Counted from the stretch's first letter, positions 47,553-61,122 are shown. The stretch: DNA of 64,000 bases from Paralvinella palmiformis (GCA_025642065.1 JAODUP010001303.1:1-64000); one strand, 5' to 3'. Notes: a model not told the origin generated them from the letters alone. A program made the numbers and translations.

Positions 47553-49460
47553 TGATTGTGGGTGTGTCTGTGTGTGCGCGTATAACATAGGGAAATCCCT
47601 TTTTGATCCCACCCCACAAACTAATTCAATTTAAAAAATTCAACTTTACAGAATAAAACACACACTCACAATAATCACGTTATTACCCAAGCACACAAAG
47701 ACATATCCATGCGTGTACGTATTAAGGCACATACTGGGTCTGCGAAGACTAATCCTACATCCACAACTGTAATCAGTGCAGTTCTGTTCACATAACAGTA
47801 CACATGACCGAATCCAGATAAAATACTAAGTTAAAACCTACACAAACTACATCTCTGAGGCATTATTTATGGAATTATGTATGTTTCTGTTTATGCTCAA
47901 CTTCAAATAGTTGATTATAACAGAATAGGACAATAACACTCTGGAACAATAGAATGGGAAGGAAATGGCTTTATTTGGTTTATTGGTATGTTGTCACACA
48001 GATAAAGACACAGTAACTGACACTCTGACCTAGAAAGTAACATGAAGACAGACATAAGCATAAACTTAATAGACACACACGCATACAGACAATACGATAC
48101 GTAAAGACGCATGCTCGCACAAACGCACACAAAGTAAAATACTATTTGTTAAAATTATGCCTATTTTAACTAATACAAATGGTAACATTCTACTATTTTT
48201 CTAAGAAAGATTACGACATCAACTTAAAATATTGTCAGTTTAACGTTCACAGTTGGCTTAATATGTTACTAAACTTTGTGTCTCTGATAATAGGAGGATT
48301 GAACTAACGGTCTCATCTCTTAGCTCATCTCACTATTGACTGTATTATTACGTGACATGGAAATGTATTGAATTTAATATAATACATGCAAATTAATAAC
48401 TGAACTAATCAATTAATAGACACACCAATTATTATACCCCGGATGGTACCTAGACGTATTCAAACACACATATTTCAACCAGCCGAAATGTTATACATTT
48501 AACACATCTTACTCCTGAATATTAAATAAAATATTTAAAATATTTTAACTGTTGTTGGTGGTCGATGAAGTCATTAAGCAACGTTACCTGTGGGGGGAAG
48601 TAACTTGTTACCCAATTTATTTTCCCAATTGATAAATAGCTTTCATGTATGTATTCAAACATCAAAAGGTTTAATGATAACATATGTAACATTCCTCTAG
48701 GATTCAGCAATCTTGAGAATCATTTAAATCAGGAAAGAAGACAAAACATTGTTTGTATTAGAGCCAAAGTCAGGTCCTTGTGACTTCGTGTCACAAAACG
48801 TAAATAGCATTAAACGTGATTAGAATATAGCGGATGTGTCCTCGAAAAAGAAAGCGCTAGACATTTCCTCTGCAGGATTTAAATATATACCGCCAACAAT
48901 CAAGTGCTGTAAAGAATACCAAGATATTAAATGAATGAATGACCTTTGATTGTTGTTTTGTGACATTTTCTTTAATAATGGCTGTCCGTAATTGGGTGAT
49001 TATTTGATCATTTAGATACAGGGTTGGCTTCCGTATCATTAGTCTACCGAGATAACGGCCTAATAAACCTTCTATTAATTATTCTGCTGAAATATCCATT
49101 CGTTATTAACTAATATTGTTGGAGAGAATGTCAGAGGTAACCAGTGTTTTCCATTGAATTTCAACCTCATCCATAACACGCTCATATAACATTGTTGTAA
49201 CGTTTATTTATTTTAATGCAAGGCCGAATTAGCTTCGTAAGTAGAGTAATCCTAGTTTGCTGATATTCCCGCTAACAGTTTGTGTGTTGTGCAGTGTAAC
49301 ACAAACCAATTAATATGATTCCTAATCAAAAAACATTTTCCTCTGATGTCTGCTAAATTACCTTTCAAAAACTTGAAGAGCCGGATATGAATAGGATTAT
49401 CATTGTCAAAGGTGGCGATTTGGAATTTATTTATACCGTGAGCATTTCCTAGTCCATTCG
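47550..49460. other. Anonymous sequence
   Basis: No repeat or coding signal was recognised on either strand. Confidence 0.45.
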
Positions 49461-49564
49461 TAGTGATTCACCATAGTAATTCACCATAGTGATTCAACAT
49501 AGTGTTTCACCATAGTGATTCACCATAGTGTTTCACCATAGTGATTCACCATAGTGATTCACAA
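49461..49564. repeat. 13-bp minisatellite, eight units
   Basis: Consensus TAGTGATTCACCA, eight consecutive units without length change. Variants are GATT/GTTT/AATT and CACCA/CAACA/CACAA. Confidence 0.95.
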
Positions 49565-49569
49565 TAGAA

Positions 49570-50963
49570 GACTAAATGTTGTACTCTGGCATAGAATGTC
49601 AGATACTGCCGGATTTTCGTCATTTGATGTAATAATAACGATATAAAATGACTACAGATGGACTGAGGCGGTTACATCAGCCCTTTCAAGAGAACCCGAC
49701 GTCCGAAACCACACGTTGTCTATTTTACCATCCCTCGTCACCTATTTTATCGGCAGAAAATCGGTTGGCTACTTTGGTTTTGGCGTAAAAGTAGCCTAGA
49801 ATGCAGCAAATACTCCATTTTCTTCAACTTTTTCAGGGGAGAAGCCTACTCCCCCTTCCTCCCATCCATACTTCCACTGTCGCTGTGTTTTAAACTTGTG
49901 AGCTGCTGCCTACCCTTTGTAGGGGGGTCGTCTACTCTATTCCCTACCGAAAGAGCTGTATATAATTTGAGTTTCCTTCTTTCTTCATATCATCTACTTA
50001 CCTATCAGTATTAGCCATAGTTATATAACAACATATGCACTGTACTCAAATGTTTCTTGCTAATTTGATAAACACTTTTCAAAGAAATAATGATAATGCA
50101 AATAAAATTAAACTAAATAAAACGCAAAACCCCCCACAATTATCATTACAATCGAAATAAACAACACTACATGGTGTTAATTATGAAGAATAAAATAAAC
50201 GTCATTAATAAAACAAACAAAAGTGATAAAAACAGAATTACAAATTACCAACACCATAAATATAAAACAAAACAATGTGAAGTTTTAGGAACTGTCCAAA
50301 ACGCATTGATTAGAAAGGCATTGATGGTTGTGTCAAATATGTAATGTTTTAGAAGATAATTACCATTGTAACATGTGTAAGCAAGAATATTTGAAAATGT
50401 TTAATTTTTGTTATACGACACCCAAGGTTGAAATTGAGTAACGAAATATATCATATTTTCTGAACTAGACAACAAAGCGACTTCAATATATCATTCGTTA
50501 TCTTTATTATTATTGGTTCCTGCTACTGCTTAATGCTGATAATTATGCTTTTAGCAGCATGTAATCGAAGGAGGCTACCACTATATTAGTATATTACGGG
50601 TTTGTATCTCAAAGACCAACTAAAACTTGAAGTGCTTACACTTAGAGATGAAATACCTGTAAATCCAATCCTAATGTAACAATAAAATTGAATATTTCTG
50701 TTGTCAAAACACCCTTTTAATTCAATTTAATTGCCATTTGCTCATTGGTTGTTGCATTTACGATTGCAATTATCACAACGTTGATTGGACTGACTGACAA
50801 TTAAAATTTCAAACATGGTATTTCGACCGAAAATTTACTTCGGATTAAGCAAGAATTGTTACATAAATTTCATTATATTCCAGTTTCTTTATTATGGAAG
50901 TGAATGGACGTTTGGCCGGACCAGCTAACTACTTCGAGTTAAGCTACTATTTCATTATTTTCT

Positions 50964-50965
<2 letters not shown>
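49570..50965. other. Anonymous; first 400 bases higher in GC
   Basis: About 49620-49960 has raised GC and contains CCCGACGTCCGAAACCACAC and several CCTACTCC/CTACCC strings. This looks like part of a dispersed repeat, but there is no second copy here to confirm. The rest is A-rich with nothing recognised. Confidence 0.35.

Positions 50966-51039
<74 letters not shown>
50966..51039. repeat. (AT)n microsatellite
   Basis: Pure AT array. Confidence 0.97.
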
Positions 51040-51040
<1 letters not shown>

Positions 51041-51699
51041 CTTAATTAAAATATGTTAATTGGCATTTGCCAAGCGTAATCAAGATTTGCGTCATTTTCG
51101 CTAAGGAGACTTGTGTTAGACTTCAGCCGTTTGGTACCGGACGAAACAGACTTAAATAATGTTTAGTTCGATCGTGTTTGACGTATGTGTTGGAAACAAT
51201 TTTTAAAAGATTCCTTTTTGCAATCCTGGTGGTCTTGGCAGTTAAGTTATTACAATAATGAAATATACTGTACAAGACGATACTTTAAAAACGTCGTAAT
51301 TCCAATTAGAAATTAGAAGTCTTATCAAAGTGGACATAGTATGGTTTGTCTCTTTGTAGCTCAAATTACTAATGGAAAACAGAACAAAACTATTCAAATT
51401 ATATTAATCTATCTTAGGTTGTTAGGAGACAATTTAGTCAATCTTAAGGTGTCATGCTATGTTGATAATTACACCAAACAATAGCGAGGCCCTATTTTTA
51501 TTGAGGCTGATCTTTCAAAAGTAATCTAGTAACATAACAAACATATTGAGCAATGCCTTTTGATAATATAATTCATAATAAAACACTAAAAGACGCTACG
51601 TGACATAACACAACTTAGTTATTGCAAATCTCACATATATGTAATTATTTGTTATGAGACTGGGAATATGTTTTAAATAGCTAAAAATCATCATGTCTT

Positions 51700-51965
51700 G
51701 TTACTGTTCAAGGTGGAAGCTTGAACCAATCATCCACAAAGTAAGATCATGGTGTTTAGGAAAGCTGGTCATCTGAGGAAGAACTTAGTTTTCACGTATA
51801 ATAATCAGGATTTGGAAAGTGTTACACATTTCACAATAAATATTAGCAGCTCAGATACGAAAAGCTTTGTTCAAATTGTATCAATATAGAAATAATTTTA
51901 TAAATATATCAACCACTTTGAATATGGAATTGTTTGATACGCTAATATCGCTAATATCTGATATG
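51700..51965 (+). mobile_element. LINE reverse transcriptase C-terminal fragment
   Basis: Frames joined across one shift read YCSRWKLE, then KIMVFRKAGHLRKN, FTYNNQDLESVTHF and KALFKLYQYRNNF followed by LNMELFDTLIS. This is the post-YADD thumb region of a non-LTR retrotransposon of a different type from the CR1/L2-like copies. The YADD box itself is not present upstream, so the copy is 5'-truncated or decayed, and the 3' end could not be placed. Confidence 0.82.
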
Positions 51966-52584
51966 ATATCGTATATAAACTGGAATATACTTTTTTGCAG
52001 GATAGTTTTCCAAAAGAGTGGGTAAGATTAAAGCTACGATATTCAGAGTTAAAGGTATTTCATCTCTAACTATAAGATCTTCTAGTTTGTATTGGTCCCT
52101 ATGATTCAAACCAGTAGCACACTAATATGTTTGTAGCATATTTCGATTACATACTACCAAGGGCATAACTAGTAGGATTAAGCAGTAGACCAGAAATTAT
52201 ATTACATTTTTGGCACTACCGCTAATTTCTGGGAATATGGTGTCGTTTGTGCTACCTGCCCCTTTCTATTTTAAATGATAACCTGATAAGCGTAACCTTA
52301 TCAATGCCTTTCTAAACAATGCATTTTGGACAATTCCCAAAACCTCACTAAATCCCACATTGGGATTAATCAGCAAATATAGCGACTCTCTAGTCATCTT
52401 TTGCAAAAGTGATGAAACCTGATGCATATTAAAATATAAAAATACACTTCAATAGTTTCACTTTAACAACACCATGACTATGCCAAACATCAGACATACC
52501 CCAAAGTAAACAATAACTTTTGTACTGACGATGCCCAATTACTTGCAACATTTGCAGCATCCTGTAATAAACAATAATACGCAC

Positions 52585-52585
<1 letters not shown>

Positions 52586-52640
<55 letters not shown>
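52586..52640. repeat. (AT)n microsatellite
   Basis: Pure AT array. Confidence 0.97.
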
Positions 52641-52642
<2 letters not shown>

Positions 52643-52842
52643 ATTTATATATTATTGCAAATTTATAAATTAATATAACATTTATGATCATATCAATTAA
52701 CATATCGAGTATAGCCATTCTAATTATCATTTGAGTAGAACGCCTCACTCAATAGCTCTTACAATATCTAATATGCACATTTTCCACACTATTTGCAGTA
52801 TGGAATCCCCACTCATTATAAAACCCACTTAGTTAGCCTATA

Positions 52843-52845
<3 letters not shown>

Positions 52846-52916
<71 letters not shown>
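52846..52916. repeat. (AT)n microsatellite
   Basis: Pure AT array. Confidence 0.97.
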
Positions 52917-52917
<1 letters not shown>

Positions 52918-52919
52918 CT

Positions 52920-53885
52920 CGCTAACTTCTTCGTGACATAACAGCATAAAATGTGATAATTTGTTTTTGTTGGTAATTTTTCTTTTGGTACCGGTGTTGT
53001 TCATATCCAATTAACTTTGAATAATTTTTTCTTGGATGGATAAATACAATCAGAACAAAATTAGTCGTTTGCTATTTTGTTTATATTAAAATAATTTCGA
53101 CACTCCAGAGTATTCGGCTGCCTCCAGGGAACTGATATAATTGGTTGATTTTACAACATATTACATACTAAATTGTTCAGATTATATTGTAATATACTTT
53201 GTAAGCCATTTATTTAAAGTAAATAACCATCAGATCATGAATATGTTGATATCATATCACATTAATAATATATCCTTTGGGGTTTATTAAAAGAACTCCT
53301 ATGTTGACCACAATGATCTAATCCCACCTGATACATTACCTTACTCCAGAATATCCAAATGAACGCGGAAACTATTTTACTAGAATCCCCCTTTTTAGTC
53401 AATAGTCTCCAACTGTTGTGATGTTACAGAATACTGCAAAATAAATAACACAACATCACTAAGAAGAATATGAAACATACTCTATCCCTGGTATTTAATA
53501 ATCTAATAAACAACTAACTGATATAACGTACGGTAGATGTCTTTATCCTGCCATATTTTATAAATGTATTTTTATTATACTGTCTGTTTTGTTTTTCTTA
53601 AATACAATTTTCATTACTGACAAATCTGAATTGGGATAGGTAATGTAACAAATTTGGATTGTGAATAGTTTGTGTTCACGTGCTCGCAAATCTCAGTATG
53701 TGAAATCTCAAGTCACTTTTGTTTACGTTGGTTCGCACAAAGGTATATATTTGTGCTGATATGTATATCGAATAACACAATGTAACAGAACATTTTCTGA
53801 TTAGGTTAATGTTTATGTTGAGCATGTTTATATAAAGTTATGTAGGCACTGATTATGAAAATGTCACTATTATTGTTATCTGGTA
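52920..53885. other. Anonymous AT-rich sequence
   Basis: Nothing recognised on either strand. Confidence 0.4.
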
Positions 53886-53889
53886 CTAA

Positions 53890-54600
53890 CCCCTACAGAC
53901 AGAAGGTATTCATCAATTTGTACCAACTTACCTATTAACAGTTTGTAATTTACCATTTTGTTATTAACAACAAACTTTCAACAACTTCTCTAAACGACCT
54001 TCAAGCGTTTCGTTCCTTTGATTTCGTCGTATTCACATTCTTATGACTGAAGCATGTTTAGAACATCTGGTCCGTTACATCACCTTCGATTTTGTTCCAT
54101 TTTGACAGATGTGGAAGTATGTTTTACTTGTATCTGAAAGCTTCACCATTTTGGTCCAGCGATTTTATAAACTTTATGATAAACCGAAATTTAATTTGCA
54201 GTGAGGCATAAGGATCTTCTATGATCCCATCAATAGCCGGTACTTAATTTTCTATTTGCCTGGAATAAAGTTTTCCTTTTGAGGCCAGTATCTTTTCCAG
54301 TAGTGATGAGAAGTAGTACGACTGTCCTACAGGCAAAAACAATTATTGCATAGCCTCCTTGGGGTCCCTTCGGGAAGCTAATAATTTTGAAATTGCCATA
54401 TATCTGACATTTGTACCTCTTATAATGATTAGTTTCAGAAGAAACTGAACATTTTCCTAGTTTTTCTTTACATGCCCAAAATACCTAATTAGTATTGACG
54501 GATACTGATTTCTATTGGGTAGAAGAACACATTTGAGACCCCGGAAGGAACTGTCTATGACCAATATCCAGTTCTTGAAACAACAATAAAAACGGAAATC
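53890..54600 (-). pseudogene. Decayed ORF of a second multi-copy invertebrate family
   Basis: Minus-strand blocks in order, across several frameshifts, are SSFRGLKCVLLPNRNQYPS (about 54560-54505), YGNFKIIS and GPQGGYAI (about 54395-54340), DSRTTSHHYWKRYWPQKENF (about 54330-54270), LNFGLS (about 54200), DQNGEAFRYK (about 54160-54130), and ERNA with RSFREVVESLL (about 54010-53970). They correspond to the LKxVLLHNGNxYPS, GLQGGYTKYPCFLCLWDSR, DWPxRxxF, KLGLMKxFVKA, DxxGxAFxYL and AWxSFxxVVxxFLG blocks of an uncharacterised protein found in many copies in arthropod and mollusc genomes. Its function is unknown to me, and high copy number suggests a mobile origin. Confidence 0.75.
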
Positions 54601-54609
54601 AGTTGTCAA

Positions 54610-55400
54610 CCCAAAAATAATTTTGAGAACCATTCATATATTTTTCTAGCAACTGTTGTTCATCAACCTTTCTCCACCAGGTTCCAGTCCATCAATCTTG
54701 ACGTTAAACGCGCAACCTTATACTTTGTCATCATGATGTATAAATTGTTTTATATGCTAAATTTAAAACTGGTGCTTATTGGATAATTGTACAGCTTATT
54801 ATTGTATCTAAGTTTATTTAAGTTATATTGATTCATGAATGAGAGTTTAGTACGACAAACCTAATACGTCAATGTGGAGAAAAGTGATCAGTTTGCCTCA
54901 TTGTCCAATACCACATAACAAAAGATTTACGACTCTAAACGAGATATATATTATTCATTTGAGTAACCAGCATGTGCGGGAACAAAAACAATAATCAAGG
55001 AGCAATTAAAGACTTCGACTTTCAGTTCAAAAATACATCACAAGTACAATTTAGTAATGATCCTTTCCGGTGTTATCTGCACTATGTCTAAGCATTTCTA
55101 TTGTTTACCTGAGGTAAACATTAATTGTATCTTTCAATGGGAAGTATCGAAGTCAGTAACGTGATATGTGTTAAGATTACAGCTAAAGCCTAAACGTCGT
55201 ACTCAGATCATAAAGATAAAGCCATGAATTTGAATTTAGAATTGGAAGAGACTACATCATAACAGTTACAGTTCAAATATATAACTAACACTGGAAAAAT
55301 TGTGGATAAGGTCTTTAATCGTTTGGACATCCTTTCCTTAGTTTAACTGGCATAGAACGATAATCACTTACATACCAAGTACCGTCATTAGTTATCATTT
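54610..55400. other. Anonymous sequence
   Basis: No repeat or coding signal was recognised. Confidence 0.4.
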
Positions 55401-55404
55401 AGAT

Positions 55405-55407
55405 GTG

Positions 55408-55447
<40 letters not shown>

Positions 55448-57645
55448 GTATTTTATATAGCGCCGTATTCAACTGAAATTGCTCTAAGGAGCTTAACATT
55501 TAAAACGTAATTAGAACATATTCTGAGCTCATATAGATCAAATACATTTCATACATAATAAATTGGTTTAATATTAAAAATACACCAATTTAAATAAATG
55601 AGTTTTAAGAAGCTTACAAAATATGTCTTTGCTTGCTGCGAGTTTATGTGGTTTGGCAACTCGTTCCACAGTCTGGCAGCTGATGCTCGGAAGGATTTCT
55701 CTTCGTACTTGCTTTATGGCATCTTGATACCCCCAGAAGTGAATAGGAATCATATCGGAGCATTCAAACTGTTTTTTTATCAGATCGCTTAGATAACTAG
55801 TGCTGTTCCATTCAGTACTTTGAATGTATGAAACAGGATATTGTACAGTGATCTAAACCTAATGAAGCCAGTGCAGCTGGAACAAAACTGGTGTTATATG
55901 TTCCCTTTTATGAGTGCGTATCACCAGACGAGCAGCACAGTTCTGCGCTCGTTGTATGCGGGTTATCAGAGAGAGGGGGATATTATATAACAATGCTTTT
56001 CCATAGTCCAGTCGAGAATTAATAAGGGCTTGGACTAAAGTCTTCTATGTCTCATCATTTATGTACTTACAAATAAGTCATATATTTCTTATTTATAATA
56101 AAAGGACTTACATATAGAATTCACCTGCTTCTCCATTCTAATGGTATTATCTAATGTAAGCCCTAAATTTCTTACCTTAATGCGAAGATTCTCAGTTTTC
56201 TTTACATGTTGCTTGGATGAGAAAACAATGAATTAAGTCTTGTCCTTATTCAATTTCAGCATGTTGCTGTTGATCCAAGTACTTATGTCTGTAATACAAC
56301 TTCAATTGAAGATAAAATATTATCCCATTTATCACATGGTTTCAAAGTCATGTACACTTGTGTATCATCGGCATAACAATAATATTTAATATTATACCGT
56401 TTAATAATTTCACCAACTGGGTTAGTTTACATACAGTAATTATGTGGTCCTAAAACGGATCCCTGTGGTACACTAAAAAGAAGACCTACATCTGACGATG
56501 TTTTATTGACCATTGAAACACACTGAGTTTTTTCAGTGAATTACGACTTTACACAAGTTAAAGCTTTTTTCTTGCATCCAAAGTAACATTCTAAACGCTT
56601 CAGCAGAATTGGGCGATCGATTACGTTGAAAGCTCGTATAAATCAAGCATATACTTAATGGAGTCATATATCCTTCATCAAAAGCCTCAGAAAGGTCACT
56701 GAGCACTTTCAATAGAGCAGTTTCTGTTGAATGCCCTCTACGATAGTCAGACTGATAAATGCCCTTAAGATCGTTGTGTTCTCTAAGTGTTCTTCTATAT
56801 GCCTTACTAGTAATATATGCCTTGACCTCAACCTCAGGAGTCGGTCGAAACATTTCGAGCATATTTCCATTAAACATTATATCTGCATCTATGGAAATAC
56901 TGACGGTAGTATTTGGGGTATCCGAAATTATTTTATTCCTGATGATTGTTGCTTTCCTCGTGAAATAATTGGTGAACTTGTCCACCAGGTGTTCAGCAGA
57001 GGTAAATTGTGAAAAATTTACATTTGAGTTACTTCCCATCAAGTTCTTAGTTAATTTTGAACTTTTCCACATTCCTCTATCTTTGTTGAATAGAAACACT
57101 TCTTCTTCTCGAAGAGTAGTATATTCGTATTTCTATAGGGATTCCTGTATATTTCAAAGCGCACCATTAAGAAAGTTCGGCAACCATGTTCTCTCTGCTT
57201 TCCTCCGAATTTTCTTTGCAGATTTAAGTTTATCGTAGTAAGTTTCTGGTCTCAACGTGATGATATTTTAATACGAAGGAGCATGGTGATTTATGATACA
57301 CTGGACAACTTTGTTATAGGCTTCTACCAGCTGTCAACTGATCCCTCACAATGAGGGGTTGAGACGACTGTAGATCCTCAATACGTTCTTTAATATTTAT
57401 GTCACGATGTTTTCTGTATCTGGTCCTTCTTTATATGCAATCGGGCGTATCCATATTTATAATGAACAGACAACCAGATGATCGCCGAAGGATTTACCTT
57501 TGTTACTACTGAGACAAGGGTCAAATACAGAAGGAGTTCCTAATATAATGGGACTTGATTCTCTAGAGATGACCAAATCTAGTGTGTGGCCTCCTTTGTG
57601 ATGGCACTATTGACATACTGGTCAATCCGTGTGTATATGTCTTGA
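55405..57645 (-). mobile_element. CR1/L2-type LINE, long 5'-truncated copy with both RT motifs
   Basis: The minus strand begins in the end of the endonuclease with GGHTLDLVISRESSP (about 57600-57555). The 188-codon frame 56533-57099 follows, including FTSAEHLVDKFTNYFTRK and YQSDYRRGHSTETALLKV. Then come VPQGSVLGP (56445-56471) and YCYADDTQVYMT with the catalytic YADD at 56364-56375. The 3' end carries a GAATACGGCGCTATATAAAA hairpin block and a (ATT)n tail (plus-strand AAT array 55410-55445). Several stops and frame changes show it is inactive. The last 250-300 bases match the 61.2-61.5 kb copy. Confidence 0.93.
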
Positions 57646-58970
57646 TGCTTTCCACCCAATGACTTACTCTAGAGAGTATGGTTCAATTAGAGCATATATA
57701 CAAGCAATATTAGCTTCTACCAAGTTAGTTGATAATTAATATTTCTTCTTTCAAATAATATAATTCAATTTTAGAAATGTTCACCTTAGACAATTATCAT
57801 GGCTCATGAATCTTCTAGCTGTTACTAGTTCAGTCTAACTTCCGCAAGAGATATCTAGCCGTAATTAGGCCGGTTATCTCAGCTGTGTTTAATACAAAAA
57901 TAAAACCAACTAATATAAAGGAAACTAAGTAATTATAGCTAAGCTATATTTATGGAAATGAGAGCCACGATGAAGACGCCATTATGATTATCACGTCTTA
58001 GAGAAGAAATATAATGTTGACATACCACTTTAGAATTTGACTAATTGCCAGCACATTGTGTATACTAAATTGATCGGCAAGTGGCATTCAAGCATCGTTA
58101 ATATGAGATACGGGAGTTCCATTTTGTGATGTCATCTGATTATAAAACCTTTGTTAACGTCTTTTTTTCAGAGGTTATGCAAATGACATAATTATCGCTG
58201 CCTTTGTGCGTGATATTTCTCTCACAATTAAATTGTCTTTCCTTTACAAATATGTGCTGTCTAATGCCACTAACTTAATTTTTGTTACCATGTGCAAAAC
58301 CAAGATTCGTTAGTGGAAAAGGAAGTTACTTTTAAATCAGACTGAATTAATTCGAGTTTTCTTTTACCACACTGTTGAGTCTACGTATAGCAAATAGGGA
58401 TATGGTTACGAATCTGTCCCATTTGCTTGCAATTGGTACTCCAGCAATGCATCGGTACAATCTAGCAGTAACCCTGTATGTTCGAAAGCATGACCCGTTC
58501 TATTCAAAGCCAACATTATCCAGCTGAATATTCATTTATAACTGAGTTAATCAATGTATAGCTTATCTATAATATATTTATTTCACATAAAGGTACTTTT
58601 CAGTCGTTTAGTATTAAACTCTAATTTTTGATCCAACGTGTTCATGAAATGCTGAATTTTAAACTTTTAAGTGTCACAAATAAAGTATTATTGTCATTTC
58701 ACGATTTATGAATATATGTATATCTCTGGTGAATAATGTGAATTTTCAAATGGCAAATGATATGATAAATATAGGCGTTTACTCGTAGACAAACAACTCA
58801 ATCTCAACCTCATTTAGTGCTATCATCAGAGAAACATTATCAGATGATTATTAGGACATGCGGTAGTAATCAACAATATAATTAATAACAGGTAACATGT
58901 GATGTGTAAAAAAAGGTTACGATGTAGACTGCATGCCAAACGGTAGCATTATTTGCAACTGAGTTAAACG
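57646..58970. other. Anonymous AT-rich sequence
   Basis: No clear further endonuclease motif upstream of the LINE copy and nothing else recognised. Confidence 0.4.
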
Positions 58971-59007
58971 AATAATAATAATAACAACAACAACAACAAC
59001 AACAACA

Positions 59008-59042
<35 letters not shown>

Positions 59043-59043
59043 T
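58970..59043. repeat. (AAC)n-(AAT)n trinucleotide tract
   Basis: AAC triplets at about 58983-59008 are followed by AAT triplets to 59041. It could be a retroelement tail, but no element sequence was recognised next to it. Confidence 0.93.
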
Positions 59044-59262
59044 CATAACTAATATATACTAAATCCTTTATCTGCATGAAACAATGGTGTGATTCATTAA
59101 ACTGCTGGTTATTTTTTCCACGAATGTTTATCGTTTCACATTTGTTTCCTAATTGCGGATCTCGAGGCTAAGGTCATTTGCTAGGAGAGAGCAATTACAT
59201 ATAAGCACATTTAGTAACGGAATTAAATTTACTGAGACATTAAGGCAGCTGTAATTTTGTAT

Positions 59263-59267
<5 letters not shown>

Positions 59268-59333
<66 letters not shown>
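59268..59333. repeat. (AT)n microsatellite
   Basis: Pure AT array. Confidence 0.97.
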
Positions 59334-59334
<1 letters not shown>

Positions 59335-59336
<2 letters not shown>

Positions 59337-59910
59337 AATCGGAGCAATTCCAACTCAATTAAAATTCTTTGATATTAATGATATTCATTTTTATTTGATT
59401 ACTATCTACAATAAAGATTCCGCTGTGAAAAGAAGTCTTTGTTGTTATTAGTACTAACTTTATTTAGCAGTATCTCTGACAATGTTTAATTGAACCTGTT
59501 GAATAACTAGCATCCATTTGCTTTATCCACCCAATTCCCGAAGCTAGCTCAAGCTGTAGAGACTTTATCCTCCAATATTGGAACCACGCCGTTAGCTACG
59601 GAAGATGGTGGAATTAGTGTAACAAGCTTAAGACGCAGCCCTTATTAGATTCATTAAATTAGTGTATCGTCTGTGAGATTAAGACGGTGAGCCTTATTCC
59701 TTTAGGATGGGGCGTGATTCAATAACCGTTGTAAGTTATTCGCCTATCATCTGTCATTATTGAATATTCCTAATGAATACGTCTTACTAAATCGCATTAG
59801 TGTATTGCTTAACAACGTTATACGTATGTGACGTATCGGTAACCATAAATAGCCTTACATTTGGTAACTCTCAAGAATAAGATATTATTAATAATAAATT
59901 CCCTCATGGG
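59335..59910. other. Anonymous sequence
   Basis: Nothing recognised. Confidence 0.4.
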
Positions 59911-59922
59911 TATATGTCTCTA

Positions 59923-60084
59923 TGATGGTGATAATTGATATTTTACGGCCACCTTTGTGCACTTTCTAGGATGAAGCGAAGTCAAAGATGAAACACTCTT
60001 CAGATATACCCACGTCGAAATTCTAACTCAGATGGTAGTGATATGTCTTGCAACGCGCTACCAACTAGACCACGGAGGGGCCCC
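59923..60084 (-). mobile_element. B-type SINE with internal deletion and target-site duplication
   Basis: The minus strand has the full tRNA-like head (CCGTGGTCTAGTTGGTAGCG) with a degraded B-box region, a shortened body and an ATCACCATCA tail. The flanks TATATGTCTCTA (59911-59922) and TATAAGTCTCTA (60085-60096) match at 11 of 12 positions and are a likely target-site duplication. About 35 bases of body present at 16.2 kb are missing. Confidence 0.87.
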
Positions 60085-60096
60085 TATAAGTCTCTA

Positions 60097-60699
60097 ATGG
60101 CATTATTAATTTTCAAATACCTTGTATTATGTAAATATCTCGCAACGTTTATTCAAGTCAAGAATGACTAGCACGTTTTATATCATAAACGTCAACAGGA
60201 CGAGACGCTAACAAAGCTATACATGTTACAATAAAGCTTTTCAAGAATAACTCGCAATGGCGACTATGCTCTCGGCTTCGGTCATAATATAGGTGTCATT
60301 CCATTAGTGTAGATGTTATCTTAACAGTGGGAGTATTTATGGAGGTTGGCTAGCATTCCAACGAGATTCCTTAATCCTTAAAGTTTACTTATTCTTCAGA
60401 CTTTGTATGTTTATTTCATTTATAAATAATGTTTGTTTTTTTATTATATATATATAGTTAGAAAGTGCTGTTACACACGAATATAGCTCAATTGACATTA
60501 AAGTGGGAACGATTCTGACCTCTGTTTTTGTATGTATGTTTCTTTCGTATATATCATGCTCTCCCATGTTGTATGATTATCACCGACTTATATAAGAAAT
60601 AACTATTTCAGAACATCAGATATAAACCCTTTGAGGTATATTCACATGGAAACAATTCAGTAATCTGCACCAAACTTTACATCCTCCATACTTTAATTT
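60097..60699. other. Anonymous sequence
   Basis: Nothing recognised on either strand. Confidence 0.4.
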
Positions 60700-60800
60700 G
60701 TACTGTGGTTGGTCACAGATATGAAGCACCTGAATTCAATTCTCGGCATATGCGTGTCTGAAAGGTGTTTCATCTTTTACTTCGCCTCATTACGATCCAT
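60700..60800 (+). mobile_element. B-type SINE fragment
   Basis: GAATTCAATTCTCGGCATAT and GTGTCTGAAAGGTGTTTCAT match the B-box and first body part of the B-type SINE. It stops abruptly where the A-type SINE starts, so that SINE probably inserted into it or truncated it. Confidence 0.75.
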
Positions 60801-61122
60801 GCTAGCGCAGCTAGTTAGAGCGTAGGACTCGTAGCCGAACACTCCTGGGTTCGAGGCTGCGTGAGCTACAATGTTGTTATGTAGCGGCTGGTTCACTCAT
60901 TCATACAAAATGAGTACCCGACAGTACGCGAAGGCTATGTGTTGAGTAACGCGTTGCGCCTATAATGGAAGCATTCGTTGTATGCTCCCTTGGGAGTTGA
61001 GATATGTGCTGGGTGGATATAGTTTGGAGTCAGGGATAATAATATTGTAAAGCGACTTAGATCAGCTTCTAGCTGAATATGGGCGCTACATAAATGTCAC
61101 GTATTATTTGTATTGTTATTAC
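60801..61122 (+). mobile_element. A-type tRNA-derived SINE, copy 3 (best preserved)
   Basis: The A-box TAGTTAGAGCG (60812-60822) and B-box GGGTTCGAGGCT (60847-60858) are intact. The body contains GTATGCTCCCTTGGGAGTTG. The tail AGCGACTTAGATCAGCTTCT...GGGCGCTACATAAATG (61051 to about 61095) ends in a TATTATTTGTATTGTTATTA run. With the copies at 20.7 and 23.9 kb it defines a family of about 310 bases. Confidence 0.92.

Noticed and set aside
49461..49564. CRISPR-like regular repeats
   Set aside because: The units are contiguous with no spacers, and the context is an animal genome; this is a minisatellite.
58160..58200. ATGCAAAT octamer-like motif after a polypyrimidine run
   Set aside because: A single short motif in AT-rich DNA has no predictive value without a gene nearby.
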